Shown one piece after another: positions 28,818 to 37,685 of a stretch of DNA of 64,000 bases. The notes under the pieces were generated by a model. The model searched no databases. It saw only the letters and a program-made list of their open reading frames with translations, and was not told the DNA's origin. Position 1 is the stretch's first letter. Every line of letters starts with the position of its first letter. Source of the stretch: an uncultured Chloroflexota bacterium (lineage in GTDB: Bacteria; Chloroflexota; Anaerolineae; Anaerolineales; Anaerolineaceae); NCBI GenBank assembly GCA_902791025.1, contig CADATZ010000012.1, positions 1 to 64,000 on the forward strand, in the 5' to 3' direction. Position numbers and translations under genes: made by a program.

Positions 28818-28860
28818 CACCGGTTACAGATTTTCAGATCATAAAAAACTGTAACCGGTG
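28818..28860 (-). terminator. Hairpin after the permease-kinase gene
   Basis: A perfect 12-bp stem (CACCGGTTACAG with CTGTAACCGGTG) has a 19-base loop. It lies 39 bases beyond the minus-strand stop at 28899. There is no T-run after it, so termination efficiency is doubtful. Confidence 0.5.
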
Positions 28861-28898
28861 TGGTTCGTTTTGAATCGATAGGTTTTCTTTATGAAAAC

Positions 28899-31800
28899 CT
28901 ATGCTGAAGGTTTCAGCAGTTTTGCTAATGTTTCATACAGCCTTTCCGGTTCAACCGGTTTGGAGAGGTGGGCAGTCATCCCTGCCTGCAGGGAGCGCTG
29001 TACATCGTCGTCAAAGGCGTTGGCTGTCATAGCGATGATCGGAATGGATTTCGCGTCCGGACGATCCAGGGTACGGATCGCACGCGTCGCGCTGAGACCA
29101 TCCATGACCGGCATGCGGACATCCATCAGGATGGCGGCGAAATGATCCTTCGGTGCGTCGCGGAACATATCTACCGCGATCTGACCATTCTCAGCCCGTT
29201 CGGAGGTAACCCCTTCCATCTCCAACAGGTCCGACAGGATCTCGGCGTTGATATCCATGTCTTCAGCGATCAGTACGTGAGCGCCTTCGATGCCGTTATC
29301 CGCGGGCGTTGTCTCCTTGTTCTCAGAGGAACTTTCCCCGTCAGCATTCTCCCGGGTCTCTTCCCGCTTATTCAATATTGTCCGAATCTCGTGCAGCAGG
29401 CTGTCGGTGAAGAGCGGTTTGGAAAGGATCCCATCCACTCCAGCAGCTTTTGCCTCATCCTGCATGTCATCCCAGTTATAACCGGAAAGTATGATGACAA
29501 TGGTTTCTCCGTTATCAAATGAGCGGAGTTCTTTGGAAAATTCGATCCCGTCCATTTCCGGCATCTTGTAATCCGTCAGAACCAGCTGATAAGGCTTTCC
29601 CTGTTTCTGTTCCATTTCGATTTGAAGCAGCGCTTCTTTAGCATCGGTAATGTAATCGGACTCGATACCGATCGCGTTGGCCACCAGCATGGCATGTTCG
29701 CAGGCAACGATGTCGTCATCGACAACCATCATCCGCATCCCAGTGGGCAAAATGTCTCCATGATCGTGGCGGACACTGCGGCTGGAGGCTTTTAATGTCA
29801 CTGTAACGGTGAAGGTTGAACCAACGCCTTTTTCGCTGTCCACATGAATGTCGCCGTTCATCATTTCCACGATGTTTTTGGTGATAGCCATGCCCAGACC
29901 GGTGCTGCCGTATTTGTTGGCGGCTTGTGAATCCTCCTGAGAAAAGGCTTCAAAGATCTTCGGAATATATTCCCGGCTCATTCCGATGCCGGTGTCTTTC
30001 ATGATGAAGCGCAGTGTGCAGTATCCTTCAAAGGCGGCGATCTGTTCAACACTGAAGGTCACATTTCCCGGAACGTTGGTGAATTTCACGGAATTTCCCA
30101 GGATATTGATGAGCACCTGCTTCAGCTTCATGGAGTCCCCAATATAATAGTCATTCATCTGACCGATGATTTGGCAGTCATAATCCAGCCCTTTGTCTGT
30201 ACACTGACCATTGATAATGACATTGATCTGATCCAGGAACTCCTTGAAGGCAAATTCTTCCTCTTTCAGCACCATGCGGCCGGACTCGATGCGGCTCATA
30301 TCCAGAATGTCGTTGATGAGTCCGAGCAGATGTTTGGCACTGGAGCCAATCTTTTCCAACTGTTCGCGGGTATGCGGCGTGAGGTTCGGGTCGCGCAGTG
30401 CAATACTGTCCAGACCGATGATAGCATTCATCGGTGTGCGGATCTCATGGCTCATGTTGGAAAGGAAACTGGTTTTGGCCCGGCTGCTCTCTTCAGCAAG
30501 AACCTTTTCAGCTTCGATTTGTTTTTCCCGCCGGAGCATGGTGTTGAATATGCGGAAAAGCAGCCATAATGCCAGTGCGACCATGCCGACCAGCAGCAGG
30601 CTGTTCAGCAAAAGAGATTGGCTGATTTTTTTCATGACGCCTGCATGACCGATTTTGATCAAATGATCAAGATTTGCGGAAGCTTCATCATTGTTTACGG
30701 TAGAGGTGACAGTTGATTGAGAGACGTTCAGAGCCTTTTTTGCTGTGGCTTCTGAAGTCTGCCGCATCCATACGGAAGCTGTGAAGACGATCAATATGAC
30801 CAAAACACTCCAGGAAAACGTGGAATGTCCCAGACGCCGCTGCCGGTCTCGTCTGAAAAGGTAAAGGAAAAAAGCAAGTCCTAAAATACCCCAAATCGAA
30901 AGGATCAGATAGGATTCCATGGAAAGGGTATCCACAGCCAGCAGGTTCGGGATCAGGAAGTACAGCACAAACAGGATCGAAATCAGAAAACCGGCTCCTC
31001 CGAAAACTGTCATCTTCCTGTTGTTTTCACTTCTGGCTTCTTTCAGTGCGGAAGCTGAAACATAGGTGTAAGCGATCGTGGCACCGATGGTTGCCACATC
31101 CACGATCCATCCGGTTGAAGTTCTGCCGAGGAAGGGGATAATGACCGATACACATAAGATAAAGAGAATGGCGTTTTTCGGCGTGTGGTTTTCGTCCAGC
31201 TCTCCGAGGCATTTCGGTATCATCTCATCCCGGGCAAGCTTGTACATCAGGCGGCTGGCCGCGATAAAGTTCCCGACCAGTCCGGTGACGATCCCGCCGA
31301 GGGTGGTAAGACCGAGGATGATCACGCCGGCTTTGCCGAAGATCGATTCCGCGGAAAAGAATGTCGGCAGTCCTTCGATCCCTTTGTAGCTGCTCAGATT
31401 GCTGATATATTCGTACCAGTTATTGCAGCCTTCCGGCAGAACGGTTACTGCAAGTACAGCCAAAGCCGAATAGGCAATGGCCGACATAATGACAGCGGCA
31501 GCCATAATGCGAAAGCCTTTTTTATGAGAGAATTTAAACTCACCCGCTGAATGACAGATCGACTCGAAGCCGACATAAGCCCAGGGGGCAAGTGCGATGA
31601 TCGTGAAGGTTCCGATGAAAGGGTTCTGCTCCGGAGAAAATGCCGGATCAAAAAGCTGCGGGCCGAATTTTGAATTCGTTGCCGCCGCGCATATGCCCAG
31701 AGCGATCCCGCTGAACAGTATGACGGACATCAGGATCTGAACCCGTTCGGCAAGTTTTTTCCGCAGACAGAAAAGAGCGGCCAACACAAGCGCGAGGATC

Positions 31801-32249
31801 GAGATCAAAGCCTCGCCCATATAAATATGATAGCTTGCGATCTGATAATGGAACCCGAATTGGAAGAGACTGCCGAAAAGGTTCCTTGCAATCAGCGGCA
31901 GCGCGGTTGCGTTTGCCCAGATAATGGCTGTATAGGTCAGTATCAGGAACCAGGCATTCAGGAAACCGTGATCATAGCCGAATTTAGCTTTCGTGTAGGT
32001 GTAAGTTCCGCCTTCGTCCGGGTAACGGTTCATCAGATAATTGTAGTTGACCGCGATGATGAGCATGATCAGCCCGCCGATGGTGATCCCAAGCACGGTT
32101 CCCAAAGGACCGGCTACCGGCAGGAATGTAGTGCCCGGCATAACGAATGCTCCCCATCCCACACTGCAGCCAAAGGCAAGTGCCCAGGCACCGAGCGGAG
32201 AGAGATATCCCGTCAAGCCCTTTTCTTTTCCCTTCATGGATGTGTTCAT
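28899..32249 (-). CDS. Amino-acid permease fused to hybrid histidine kinase with two receivers
   Basis: A 1116-residue membrane protein. Residues about 15-490 match APC-superfamily amino-acid/polyamine permeases (GWGAFVMPGTTF, YPDEGGTYTYTKAKFG, about 12 membrane spans). A further membrane region around 545-570 leads to HisKA with the phospho-acceptor in SNMSHEIRTPMNAIIGLD (His near 600), a HATPase domain (DTGIGMSREYIPKIFE, GSTGLGMAITKNIVEMM) and two receiver domains (about 838-955, Asp in LVLTDYKMPEMDG; about 988-1110, Asp in ILMDVRMPVMDG). The permease may be a sensor that reports substrate flux, by analogy with the SSS-transporter kinase CbrA. It is last in a run of four co-directional signalling genes. 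Confidence 0.93.
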   Translation of the reverse strand: MNTSMKGKEKGLTGYLSPLGAWALAFGCSVGWGAFVMPGTTFLPVAGPLGTVLGITIGGLIMLIIAVNYNYLMNRYPDEGGTYTYTKAKFGYDHGFLNAWFLILTYTAIIWANATALPLIARNLFGSLFQFGFHYQIASYHIYMGEALISILALVLAALFCLRKKLAERVQILMSVILFSGIALGICAAATNSKFGPQLFDPAFSPEQNPFIGTFTIIALAPWAYVGFESICHSAGEFKFSHKKGFRIMAAAVIMSAIAYSALAVLAVTVLPEGCNNWYEYISNLSSYKGIEGLPTFFSAESIFGKAGVIILGLTTLGGIVTGLVGNFIAASRLMYKLARDEMIPKCLGELDENHTPKNAILFILCVSVIIPFLGRTSTGWIVDVATIGATIAYTYVSASALKEARSENNRKMTVFGGAGFLISILFVLYFLIPNLLAVDTLSMESYLILSIWGILGLAFFLYLFRRDRQRRLGHSTFSWSVLVILIVFTASVWMRQTSEATAKKALNVSQSTVTSTVNNDEASANLDHLIKIGHAGVMKKISQSLLLNSLLLVGMVALALWLLFRIFNTMLRREKQIEAEKVLAEESSRAKTSFLSNMSHEIRTPMNAIIGLDSIALRDPNLTPHTREQLEKIGSSAKHLLGLINDILDMSRIESGRMVLKEEEFAFKEFLDQINVIINGQCTDKGLDYDCQIIGQMNDYYIGDSMKLKQVLINILGNSVKFTNVPGNVTFSVEQIAAFEGYCTLRFIMKDTGIGMSREYIPKIFEAFSQEDSQAANKYGSTGLGMAITKNIVEMMNGDIHVDSEKGVGSTFTVTVTLKASSRSVRHDHGDILPTGMRMMVVDDDIVACEHAMLVANAIGIESDYITDAKEALLQIEMEQKQGKPYQLVLTDYKMPEMDGIEFSKELRSFDNGETIVIILSGYNWDDMQDEAKAAGVDGILSKPLFTDSLLHEIRTILNKREETRENADGESSSENKETTPADNGIEGAHVLIAEDMDINAEILSDLLEMEGVTSERAENGQIAVDMFRDAPKDHFAAILMDVRMPVMDGLSATRAIRTLDRPDAKSIPIIAMTANAFDDDVQRSLQAGMTAHLSKPVEPERLYETLAKLLKPSA

Positions 32250-32369
32250 AATTATATTTTTTCCTCATTTCTCCATAAAGGCATCATAAAATTGTACGCC
32301 GAACATAGTGTTCATATGCGAAATCTGTTTTTGCCTCAATTATGTGATGGTTTCCCGTTGTTATTCCTA

Positions 32370-32375
32370 ATTATA
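32370..32375 (-). promoter_or_regulatory. Possible -10 box before the permease-kinase gene
   Basis: TATAAT on the minus strand (complement of 32370-32375), about 120 bases before the start at 32249. A clear -35 is not visible. The 32250-32499 gap also holds short GC-rich hairpins around 32448-32485 that could end transcription of the Hpt gene. Confidence 0.3.
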
Positions 32376-32499
32376 CTGTAAAAAAAAATCGTAATATCCT
32401 GATTTTTGTAAAAAAACGGAAATAACCCTTTACAGGCTTGCAGCGGGGGACTACCCCTCTATGGGACAATCCCAGGGAACTTTTCTTCTCAGTGCTGCG

Positions 32500-32874
32500 C
32501 TACGCGGCGCTTTGCTCATAGGCCTCAATGCAATCCAGTGTTTTTTGGAGCATATCCAATGCATTCTGAACTTTGGCTTTGGCTTCTTCATCAGACATCT
32601 TGCGGTTGTTGCCGGGGCGGAATTCTTCAGTGATTTCGTCTGCCAGGGCTGCAAGGTCATCAAGACCAAGATTGCCGCAGACGCCTTTCATGGCATGTGC
32701 GCTTTCAAACAGCTGGGCTGGATCCATTGTTTCAAAAGCAGAGGCAAGTCTGGTTCTTATGTCGCTGTTTTTCAATTTGCGCACATACTTGTCAATGAGC
32801 TTGTCCATTTTCATGATCTGTTTCGCGTGTTCGTAATTTCCGCCCATATTAGCGTAAAGTTCTTCTAAAGTCAT
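32500..32874 (-). CDS. Histidine phosphotransfer (Hpt) protein
   Basis: A 124-residue stand-alone Hpt protein that should shuttle phosphate between receiver domains. The phosphorylatable His60 lies in FESAHAMKGVCGNLG, the standard HxxKG arrangement, within an all-helical sequence. The ATG at 32874 follows AAGGAGAG; the frame stays open upstream only through a palindromic repeat. It lies between two hybrid-kinase genes that contain three receivers in total and a REC-EAL gene, which makes it the likely relay hub. Confidence 0.9.
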   Translation of the reverse strand: MTLEELYANMGGNYEHAKQIMKMDKLIDKYVRKLKNSDIRTRLASAFETMDPAQLFESAHAMKGVCGNLGLDDLAALADEITEEFRPGNNRKMSDEEAKAKVQNALDMLQKTLDCIEAYEQSAA

Positions 32875-32911
32875 TCTTCTCTCCTTTGGTAAATTGATGC
32901 AGCTTCCAACA

Positions 32912-33017
32912 TGTAACTGTTCAGAACTTGAGCAGCGCACATGAGGACAGGCACGCTTGTTCGGGCTGCGCCGCACAAGGTGCCAGTCCCCGTGTGCTCC
33001 ATTTTGAATGGATAACT
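32912..33017. repeat. Dispersed palindromic element, family A, inverted copy
   Basis: Starts GTAACTGTTCAGAAC and ends GAATGGATAAC. Arms GCACATGAGGACAGGCA / TGCCAGTCCCCGTGTGC lie in the opposite orientation to the other family A copies. It lies in the Hpt gene leader. Confidence 0.8.
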
Positions 33018-33022
33018 AACAT

Positions 33023-34729
33023 CTACTGTCTCTCTCCCAACTTTCTGAGTTCCAATTCCTGAACGATATATTTTTCAAAAATATCCGGGGGAACCGGTCT
33101 TGAGAAATAGAATCCCTGCACAATGTCGCATCCGGCATCTTTGAGCATTTTCAGCTGGTTTTCATTTTCAACACCTTCCGCGATGACCGGTACATCCAGA
33201 TAGCGGGCAATATCCAGCACCAGCTTTACCAGACGGAAATCCGTTTCGCTGTGTTCGATATTGCGGATGAATTTCATATCCATCTTGAGAATGTCGATCG
33301 GCATGGAAGAAAGCATGTTCAGCGAGGAATACCCGGAACCGAAGTCATCCATTTCGATTTCAAAGCCGATTTCACGCAGGTGGCTGATGAGTGAGATGAG
33401 CTGTTCACCGTTTTCGGTGTAAGCGGATTCTGTCACCTCAAGCTTCATATCTTTGAAGTCAAGGCTGTTATCGACGATCAAATGCCTCAGCCGGTCTTCG
33501 AGTGATGGGTCAAACACATCCACACGGGAAAGATTGACGGAAACCGGGATGGTGATGTCATATTTCTCTTTCCATTCCGCGATTTGATGGGCTGCTTCCG
33601 CCCAAACAAAGTTGTCCACAATGCGGATCTGCCCGTTCCCCTCGAACAGCGGGATAAAGTCAGCCGGGGAAATCATTCCCAGTTCCGGGTGTTTCCAGCG
33701 AATCAGCGCTTCGGCACTGGTGAGCCGCGGCGGATCCACCTGGATATTGTATTTCGGCTGATAATAGACGGTGAACTGATGTTCATCGACCGCCTGATGC
33801 AGGTCATTCATCAGCCGCTGCCCGAGCATTTCCCGCATTCGCATATCCTCATCGTAAATCATGAGATGCGTCATATTGTCGCCGCGCACCTTGTTGCAGG
33901 CTGTCCGCGCACAGTCAAACAGAACAACAGGCTCCACATCCTCATTCCAGGGTTTTACCCCCATACGCAGCCGGATGTTGGCTGTTTCGGATAGTTCATT
34001 GAGTTTATTCTGGAAACGATCCAGCACTACCTGATAATCGGGCTGTTGGATGCAGTATATGTCGAAGCGGTCAGCTTCAAAGCGGCTGGCGATCCCTTCG
34101 GTTTCAGCCAGAAATGATCGGATCTCATTGCCGAGGATCCGCAGCACATTGTCGCCGAATTCAAATCCGTTCAGAGCATTGATGGTATGGAACTGATCAA
34201 TGTTGATGACGACAGCATCCATGTGCCATTCCGGATGATAATTGTGAATACGGTTCGCGTATTCAAAAAAGAAGTTTTTGTTGTAAAGCATTGTCAGATG
34301 GTCATGTTCCGCGGCTGAGATGAGTTTTCTGCCCTCGCTCAGTTCGATGATCCGGCTGACACGAGCCAGGATGACTTCATGCATATCAAAAGGTTTCGTG
34401 ATAAAATCCGCCGCTCCCATCTGCAGGGCCCGAAGTTCCGCGCTTTTTTCAGCCGTCAGCACGATGACGGGAATATGATTGAGCTGTTCGTCGTTTTTCA
34501 CCTTCTCCAGAACGGTAAATCCATCCATTACCGGCATCATCAGGTCCAGCAGGATGACAGAAAGCTTCTCACGGTATTCGTTGATCTTCTCCAGTGCTTC
34601 TTTCCCATTTTCAGCGTAAACAATGTCGTAATAATCTTCCAGTATCATTCCCAAAACATCACGGTTGATCTCCTGGTCATCAACGACCAGCACAAGCTGC
34701 GGATTCTTGATTTGTTTTGATCTGATCAT
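33023..34729 (-). CDS. Response regulator with degenerate GGDEF and EAL c-di-GMP phosphodiesterase
   Basis: A 568-residue cytoplasmic protein. The receiver domain (about 10-125) has its Asp in ILLDLMMPVMDG, near residue 62. The GGDEF-fold domain (about 150-310) has SRFEADRFD where GGDEF should be, so it should not make c-di-GMP. The EAL domain (about 320-560) has AEALIRW and FEIEMDDFGSGYSSL, consistent with an active phosphodiesterase. The ATG at 34729 follows AGGAG; an alternative at 34759 would overlap the end of the upstream kinase gene. It lies 26 bases after the hybrid-kinase gene, so the two are cotranscribed. Confidence 0.92.
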   Translation of the reverse strand: MIRSKQIKNPQLVLVVDDQEINRDVLGMILEDYYDIVYAENGKEALEKINEYREKLSVILLDLMMPVMDGFTVLEKVKNDEQLNHIPVIVLTAEKSAELRALQMGAADFITKPFDMHEVILARVSRIIELSEGRKLISAAEHDHLTMLYNKNFFFEYANRIHNYHPEWHMDAVVINIDQFHTINALNGFEFGDNVLRILGNEIRSFLAETEGIASRFEADRFDIYCIQQPDYQVVLDRFQNKLNELSETANIRLRMGVKPWNEDVEPVVLFDCARTACNKVRGDNMTHLMIYDEDMRMREMLGQRLMNDLHQAVDEHQFTVYYQPKYNIQVDPPRLTSAEALIRWKHPELGMISPADFIPLFEGNGQIRIVDNFVWAEAAHQIAEWKEKYDITIPVSVNLSRVDVFDPSLEDRLRHLIVDNSLDFKDMKLEVTESAYTENGEQLISLISHLREIGFEIEMDDFGSGYSSLNMLSSMPIDILKMDMKFIRNIEHSETDFRLVKLVLDIARYLDVPVIAEGVENENQLKMLKDAGCDIVQGFYFSRPVPPDIFEKYIVQELELRKLGERQ

Positions 34730-34755
34730 ATAATCTCCTTGACTGATACTGCTTT

Positions 34756-36378
34756 TCATACAGTTTTCCTGTCGGGAATCAGTTTTTTCAAGGTTTCGAA
34801 TAAAAGGTCTGAATCGATTGGTTTGGACAGGTGACTGTTCATCCCGGCTTCGATAACATTTTGTCTGTCATCAAAGGATGCGTTGGCGGTGAGAGCGATG
34901 ATAGGTATGGAAGAAGCATCTGGACGATCCAAAGCGCGGATGTTCCGGGCTGCATTCAGTCCATCCATCACCGGCATGCGCAGATCCATCAGGATCGCAT
35001 CATAATAATTGGTAGGATTGTCTTTGAACATGTTGACGGCAATTTCGCCATTCTCGGCCCGTTCCGAGGAAAAATCCTCCATTTCCAGCAGGTCAGCCAG
35101 AATTTCCGCATTAAGGTCAACATCCTCAACGATCAAAATCCGGTTGCCTTTTGGCTGTTCAGCGGGAATGTTTTCTTTTTCCTGTTCCGGTTCTTCCGGT
35201 TCTGCGTCGGGAATTTCAATTGCCGCTTCAGGCTCTAAAGCAGGTGATGCATCTGCTGATATTATCTCTCCTTTGGGTTTTTTCTCCGCAAAGACGTTTA
35301 TCGGGGGATGCGCCTGCATTTGTGTCCTGGGTGACGTCTTACGGTCGGACGCTCCCAGTTTAACTGTTACTGTAAATGTACTGCCGATCCCTTTGTCGCT
35401 TGCCGCATTAATAGTGCCATCCATCAGCTCAACGATATTCTTTGTAACCGCGAGCGAGAGACCAATGCCGCCGTAGCGATCGGTGCTTGTCGTATCTTCC
35501 TGCGTAAACTTATCAAAGATCTTAGGAAGAAATTTCGGGTTGATCCCGTTGCCGGTATCGTTGATGATAAAGCGCAGTGTGCGGGAATTCCCGGCGGATT
35601 CAATTTGTTCGGTGAGAAAAGTGATGGTTCCGGATTCTGTAAATTTAATCGCATTGTCCAGCAGGCTGAGCAATACCTGTCTGAGTTTTCCCTGGTCGCC
35701 CACATAAAAGTCATCAAGGGTGCCAATGACTGAATAACTGTAATACAGGTCTTTTGCGATGCACTGTCCGCGAAGGATCACATTGATATTTTCCAGCAGG
35801 TCAGTGAGTGAAAAGGTGTCCTGTTTGATGACAATATGACCGGAATCAATGTCGCTCATGTCCAGAATGTTGTCGATGAGCGCCATCAGGTGGCGGGCGC
35901 TTTCGTCAATTTTTTCCAGCTGCCGGCGGGTTTCCGGATGAAGGTCCTGCCTTTGTCGGGCGATGAAGTCCAACCCGATGATGGCGTTCATAGGCGTGCG
36001 CATCTCATGACTGATGCTGGAAAGAAGCGCGTTTTTGGTCTTCGTGCTTTCTTCAGCAGCTTTCAGTTCCGCTTCCAGGTGTTCATTTTCCTGTACCCGC
36101 TGTGTGATAAACTGGATCAGCTGGAAAATGATGAAGACAAAGATACTGCCGCCGAACAGAATGCCGGATATGATCAGATCAGGTTTTCCGAAGATACCGA
36201 CTGCGAGATAGCCAAGCAGGAACAGCACCAGCAGGATGATCGGAATATGCAGGTACAGCCGCTCTTTGCCCCAGTCCTTTTTTTCCTGGAGGCGGCGCGC
36301 ATATTGAACATAGCTGTATATATTAAATATCATCAGCGCACTGCCGAGATATACCATTCCATATATCAGCCAATTCAT
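34756..36378 (-). CDS. Hybrid histidine kinase, membrane-bound
   Basis: A 540-residue protein with three to four N-terminal membrane spans (about 1-100) and no large extracellular sensor domain. HisKA follows, with the acceptor in SISHEMRTPMNAIIGLD (His near 123), then HATPase (INDTGNGINPKFLPKIFDKF, GGIGLSLAVTKNIVELM), an acidic Pro/Glu linker (about 370-405) and a receiver with Asp in ILMDLRMPVMDG (near 463). The kinase core is closely similar to that of the permease fusion downstream, which suggests duplication. The ATG at 36378 was chosen because AAAGGGGG lies about 10 bases upstream. It heads the signalling operon. Confidence 0.9.
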   Translation of the reverse strand: MNWLIYGMVYLGSALMIFNIYSYVQYARRLQEKKDWGKERLYLHIPIILLVLFLLGYLAVGIFGKPDLIISGILFGGSIFVFIIFQLIQFITQRVQENEHLEAELKAAEESTKTKNALLSSISHEMRTPMNAIIGLDFIARQRQDLHPETRRQLEKIDESARHLMALIDNILDMSDIDSGHIVIKQDTFSLTDLLENINVILRGQCIAKDLYYSYSVIGTLDDFYVGDQGKLRQVLLSLLDNAIKFTESGTITFLTEQIESAGNSRTLRFIINDTGNGINPKFLPKIFDKFTQEDTTSTDRYGGIGLSLAVTKNIVELMDGTINAASDKGIGSTFTVTVKLGASDRKTSPRTQMQAHPPINVFAEKKPKGEIISADASPALEPEAAIEIPDAEPEEPEQEKENIPAEQPKGNRILIVEDVDLNAEILADLLEMEDFSSERAENGEIAVNMFKDNPTNYYDAILMDLRMPVMDGLNAARNIRALDRPDASSIPIIALTANASFDDRQNVIEAGMNSHLSKPIDSDLLFETLKKLIPDRKTV

Positions 36379-36521
36379 GACGGTCATCCCCCTTTCGTAC
36401 CCATTTGTCAGGATTAAACGCACAAGACCGGTTGCCTGCTGCCGTGAAGCCAGATCCGGTGATGGGCATCCGTTCTGCGCTGATGCGCCTTCAGATGCTA
36501 TTTTTAATTATAATATCGATT

Positions 36522-37127
36522 TCATTCTCTGTTGTAATTTATCTGAAGCGAATCAGTAATCATTTTTATTATGTAATCACAGCAATCCGAGACAGCGCAT
36601 TCCCGGAAATACGTTTCTTCGAGCGGGATCCATGTCGATTGAAAGCGTTTCAAGGCCTCGGGACCGTTTCGTTTTCCGATTCTTTCCAGCTGTATTTCCG
36701 GGTCGATATCCAGAAAGATCCGCAGGTCATAATAGTTTCGCAGCAGAGGATGACAGGAATATGACCCTTCGATAATGGCGATTGCTTTCGCTTCTATGAT
36801 TTTGGCGGGCTCAAAGCTGAAGGTATCGCAGTCAAAGCGTCGGTAATGGACAGGAGTACCGGCTCGCAGCGGGAGCAGTACCTCGCTGAGAAATCGTTCC
36901 CGATCCACATTCCCACCGGGTTCTGAAAGCCGTTCCGGCGTGCGTTGGTGAGGCTGAAGGTAAAAATCATCCATATGGAAAAGAGCCGCATCCCATTCGG
37001 CAGCGAGCTTTTCCCCAAGCGTAGACTTTCCGGAGCCGCAGCGTCCGTCAATAGCAAGCAGTGCGGGACGGTGACTGGCCGCCGCGATTTTTGAAAGACT
37101 GGTGTAGATTTCATCAAAATTGATCAT
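36522..37127 (-). CDS. Uridine kinase-like P-loop NTPase
   Basis: A 201-residue kinase of the uridine kinase/phosphoribulokinase-like group. P-loop DGRCGSGKST (about 27-36), the MDDFYLQPHQR segment typical of uridine kinases, a VDRERFLSEVLLPL helix and an IIEGSYSCHPLL motif are visible. It probably phosphorylates a nucleoside or a related small molecule; the substrate cannot be assigned. The ATG at 37127 is preferred over a GTG at 37142; neither has a strong Shine-Dalgarno sequence. Confidence 0.8.
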   Translation of the reverse strand: MINFDEIYTSLSKIAAASHRPALLAIDGRCGSGKSTLGEKLAAEWDAALFHMDDFYLQPHQRTPERLSEPGGNVDRERFLSEVLLPLRAGTPVHYRRFDCDTFSFEPAKIIEAKAIAIIEGSYSCHPLLRNYYDLRIFLDIDPEIQLERIGKRNGPEALKRFQSTWIPLEETYFRECAVSDCCDYIIKMITDSLQINYNRE

Positions 37128-37165
37128 TTTGTCGGATTCCACTTTATGTATTATATCTTAAAAGG

Positions 37166-37283
37166 ATGCTGTTCAGCACCCGGAAAGCGCACATGAGGAC
37201 AGGCAGAGTTCCCGCTTTGAATTAACAAGGTGAAGGTGACATGAGTATGCCGGTCTCTATGTATTTCTTTCCGGATAGTAACA
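37166..37283. repeat. Degenerate palindromic element, family A
   Basis: GCTGTTCAGCAC and CCGGATAGTAAC mark the ends. GCGCACATGAGGACAGGCA matches the inverted copy at 32912, while the second arm has decayed (CCGGTCTCTATGTA). The intergenic region 37128-37685 contains this, a promoter-terminator pair and a truncated copy at 37564-37600. Confidence 0.6.
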
Positions 37284-37341
37284 ACGTATGGATAATTTGG
37301 ACTTTAAAACTGATGATATGGATATAAAAAAAGCAAAAAAA

Positions 37342-37369
37342 TTGTTATATTTTCAATTGTCATTATAAT
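37342..37369 (+). promoter_or_regulatory. Promoter of a possible leader or small RNA
   Basis: TTGTTA at 37342-37347 and a perfect TATAAT at 37364-37369 are separated by 16 bases. Transcription would begin near 37377 and run into the terminator at 37519-37549 without crossing a recognisable gene. Confidence 0.5.
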
Positions 37370-37376
37370 TGAAAAA

Positions 37377-37549
37377 TGATTCGGGAAAGTTCTGACTAAT
37401 TCATGAAAACTCCAGTTTTGATTTTGAGAAACAGCTGTTTTCTCCGAAAGTCATCAACCGGGAACAAAAATTACCAGTTTTTTCCGTAAAACCAATACAA
37501 GGAGCCAATGTAACTGCCAGGCTGCTCCGGGAACGGGGCAGCCTTTTTA
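37377..37549 (+). ncRNA. Candidate small or leader RNA upstream of cysE
   Basis: Bounded by a good promoter and a strong terminator, about 170 bases. It contains a 28-codon ORF (ATG at about 37404, MKTPVLILRNSC) and, further down, AAGGAG followed by an ATG-TAA minimal frame just before the terminator stem. It may be an attenuator or riboswitch-type leader for the serine acetyltransferase gene that starts at 37686, or an independent small RNA. No known riboswitch or T-box consensus was recognised. Confidence 0.35.
37519..37549 (+). terminator. Intrinsic terminator upstream of cysE
   Basis: Stem AGGCTGCTCC (37519-37528) with GGGGCAGCCT (37535-37544), one wobble, a 6-base loop and five T. There is no coding gene directly upstream on the plus strand, so it ends a leader or small RNA. 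Confidence 0.8.
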
Positions 37550-37563
37550 AATCTTATTGGATA

Positions 37564-37600
37564 TTGATTCAGAACGGCGTACATGGCAACTGGTACTGAT
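37564..37600. repeat. Truncated palindromic element
   Basis: TTGATTCAGAACGGCGTACATGGCAACTGG resembles the left end and first arm of family A, with no second arm. Confidence 0.4.
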
Positions 37601-37685
37601 CCGCAGGTATAAATAATTGCGTCAAAAAGTCCTTTTTCCCCTGTTTCGTGAGTATAATTCGATTGGACTTTTGGAGGAATCTTTT

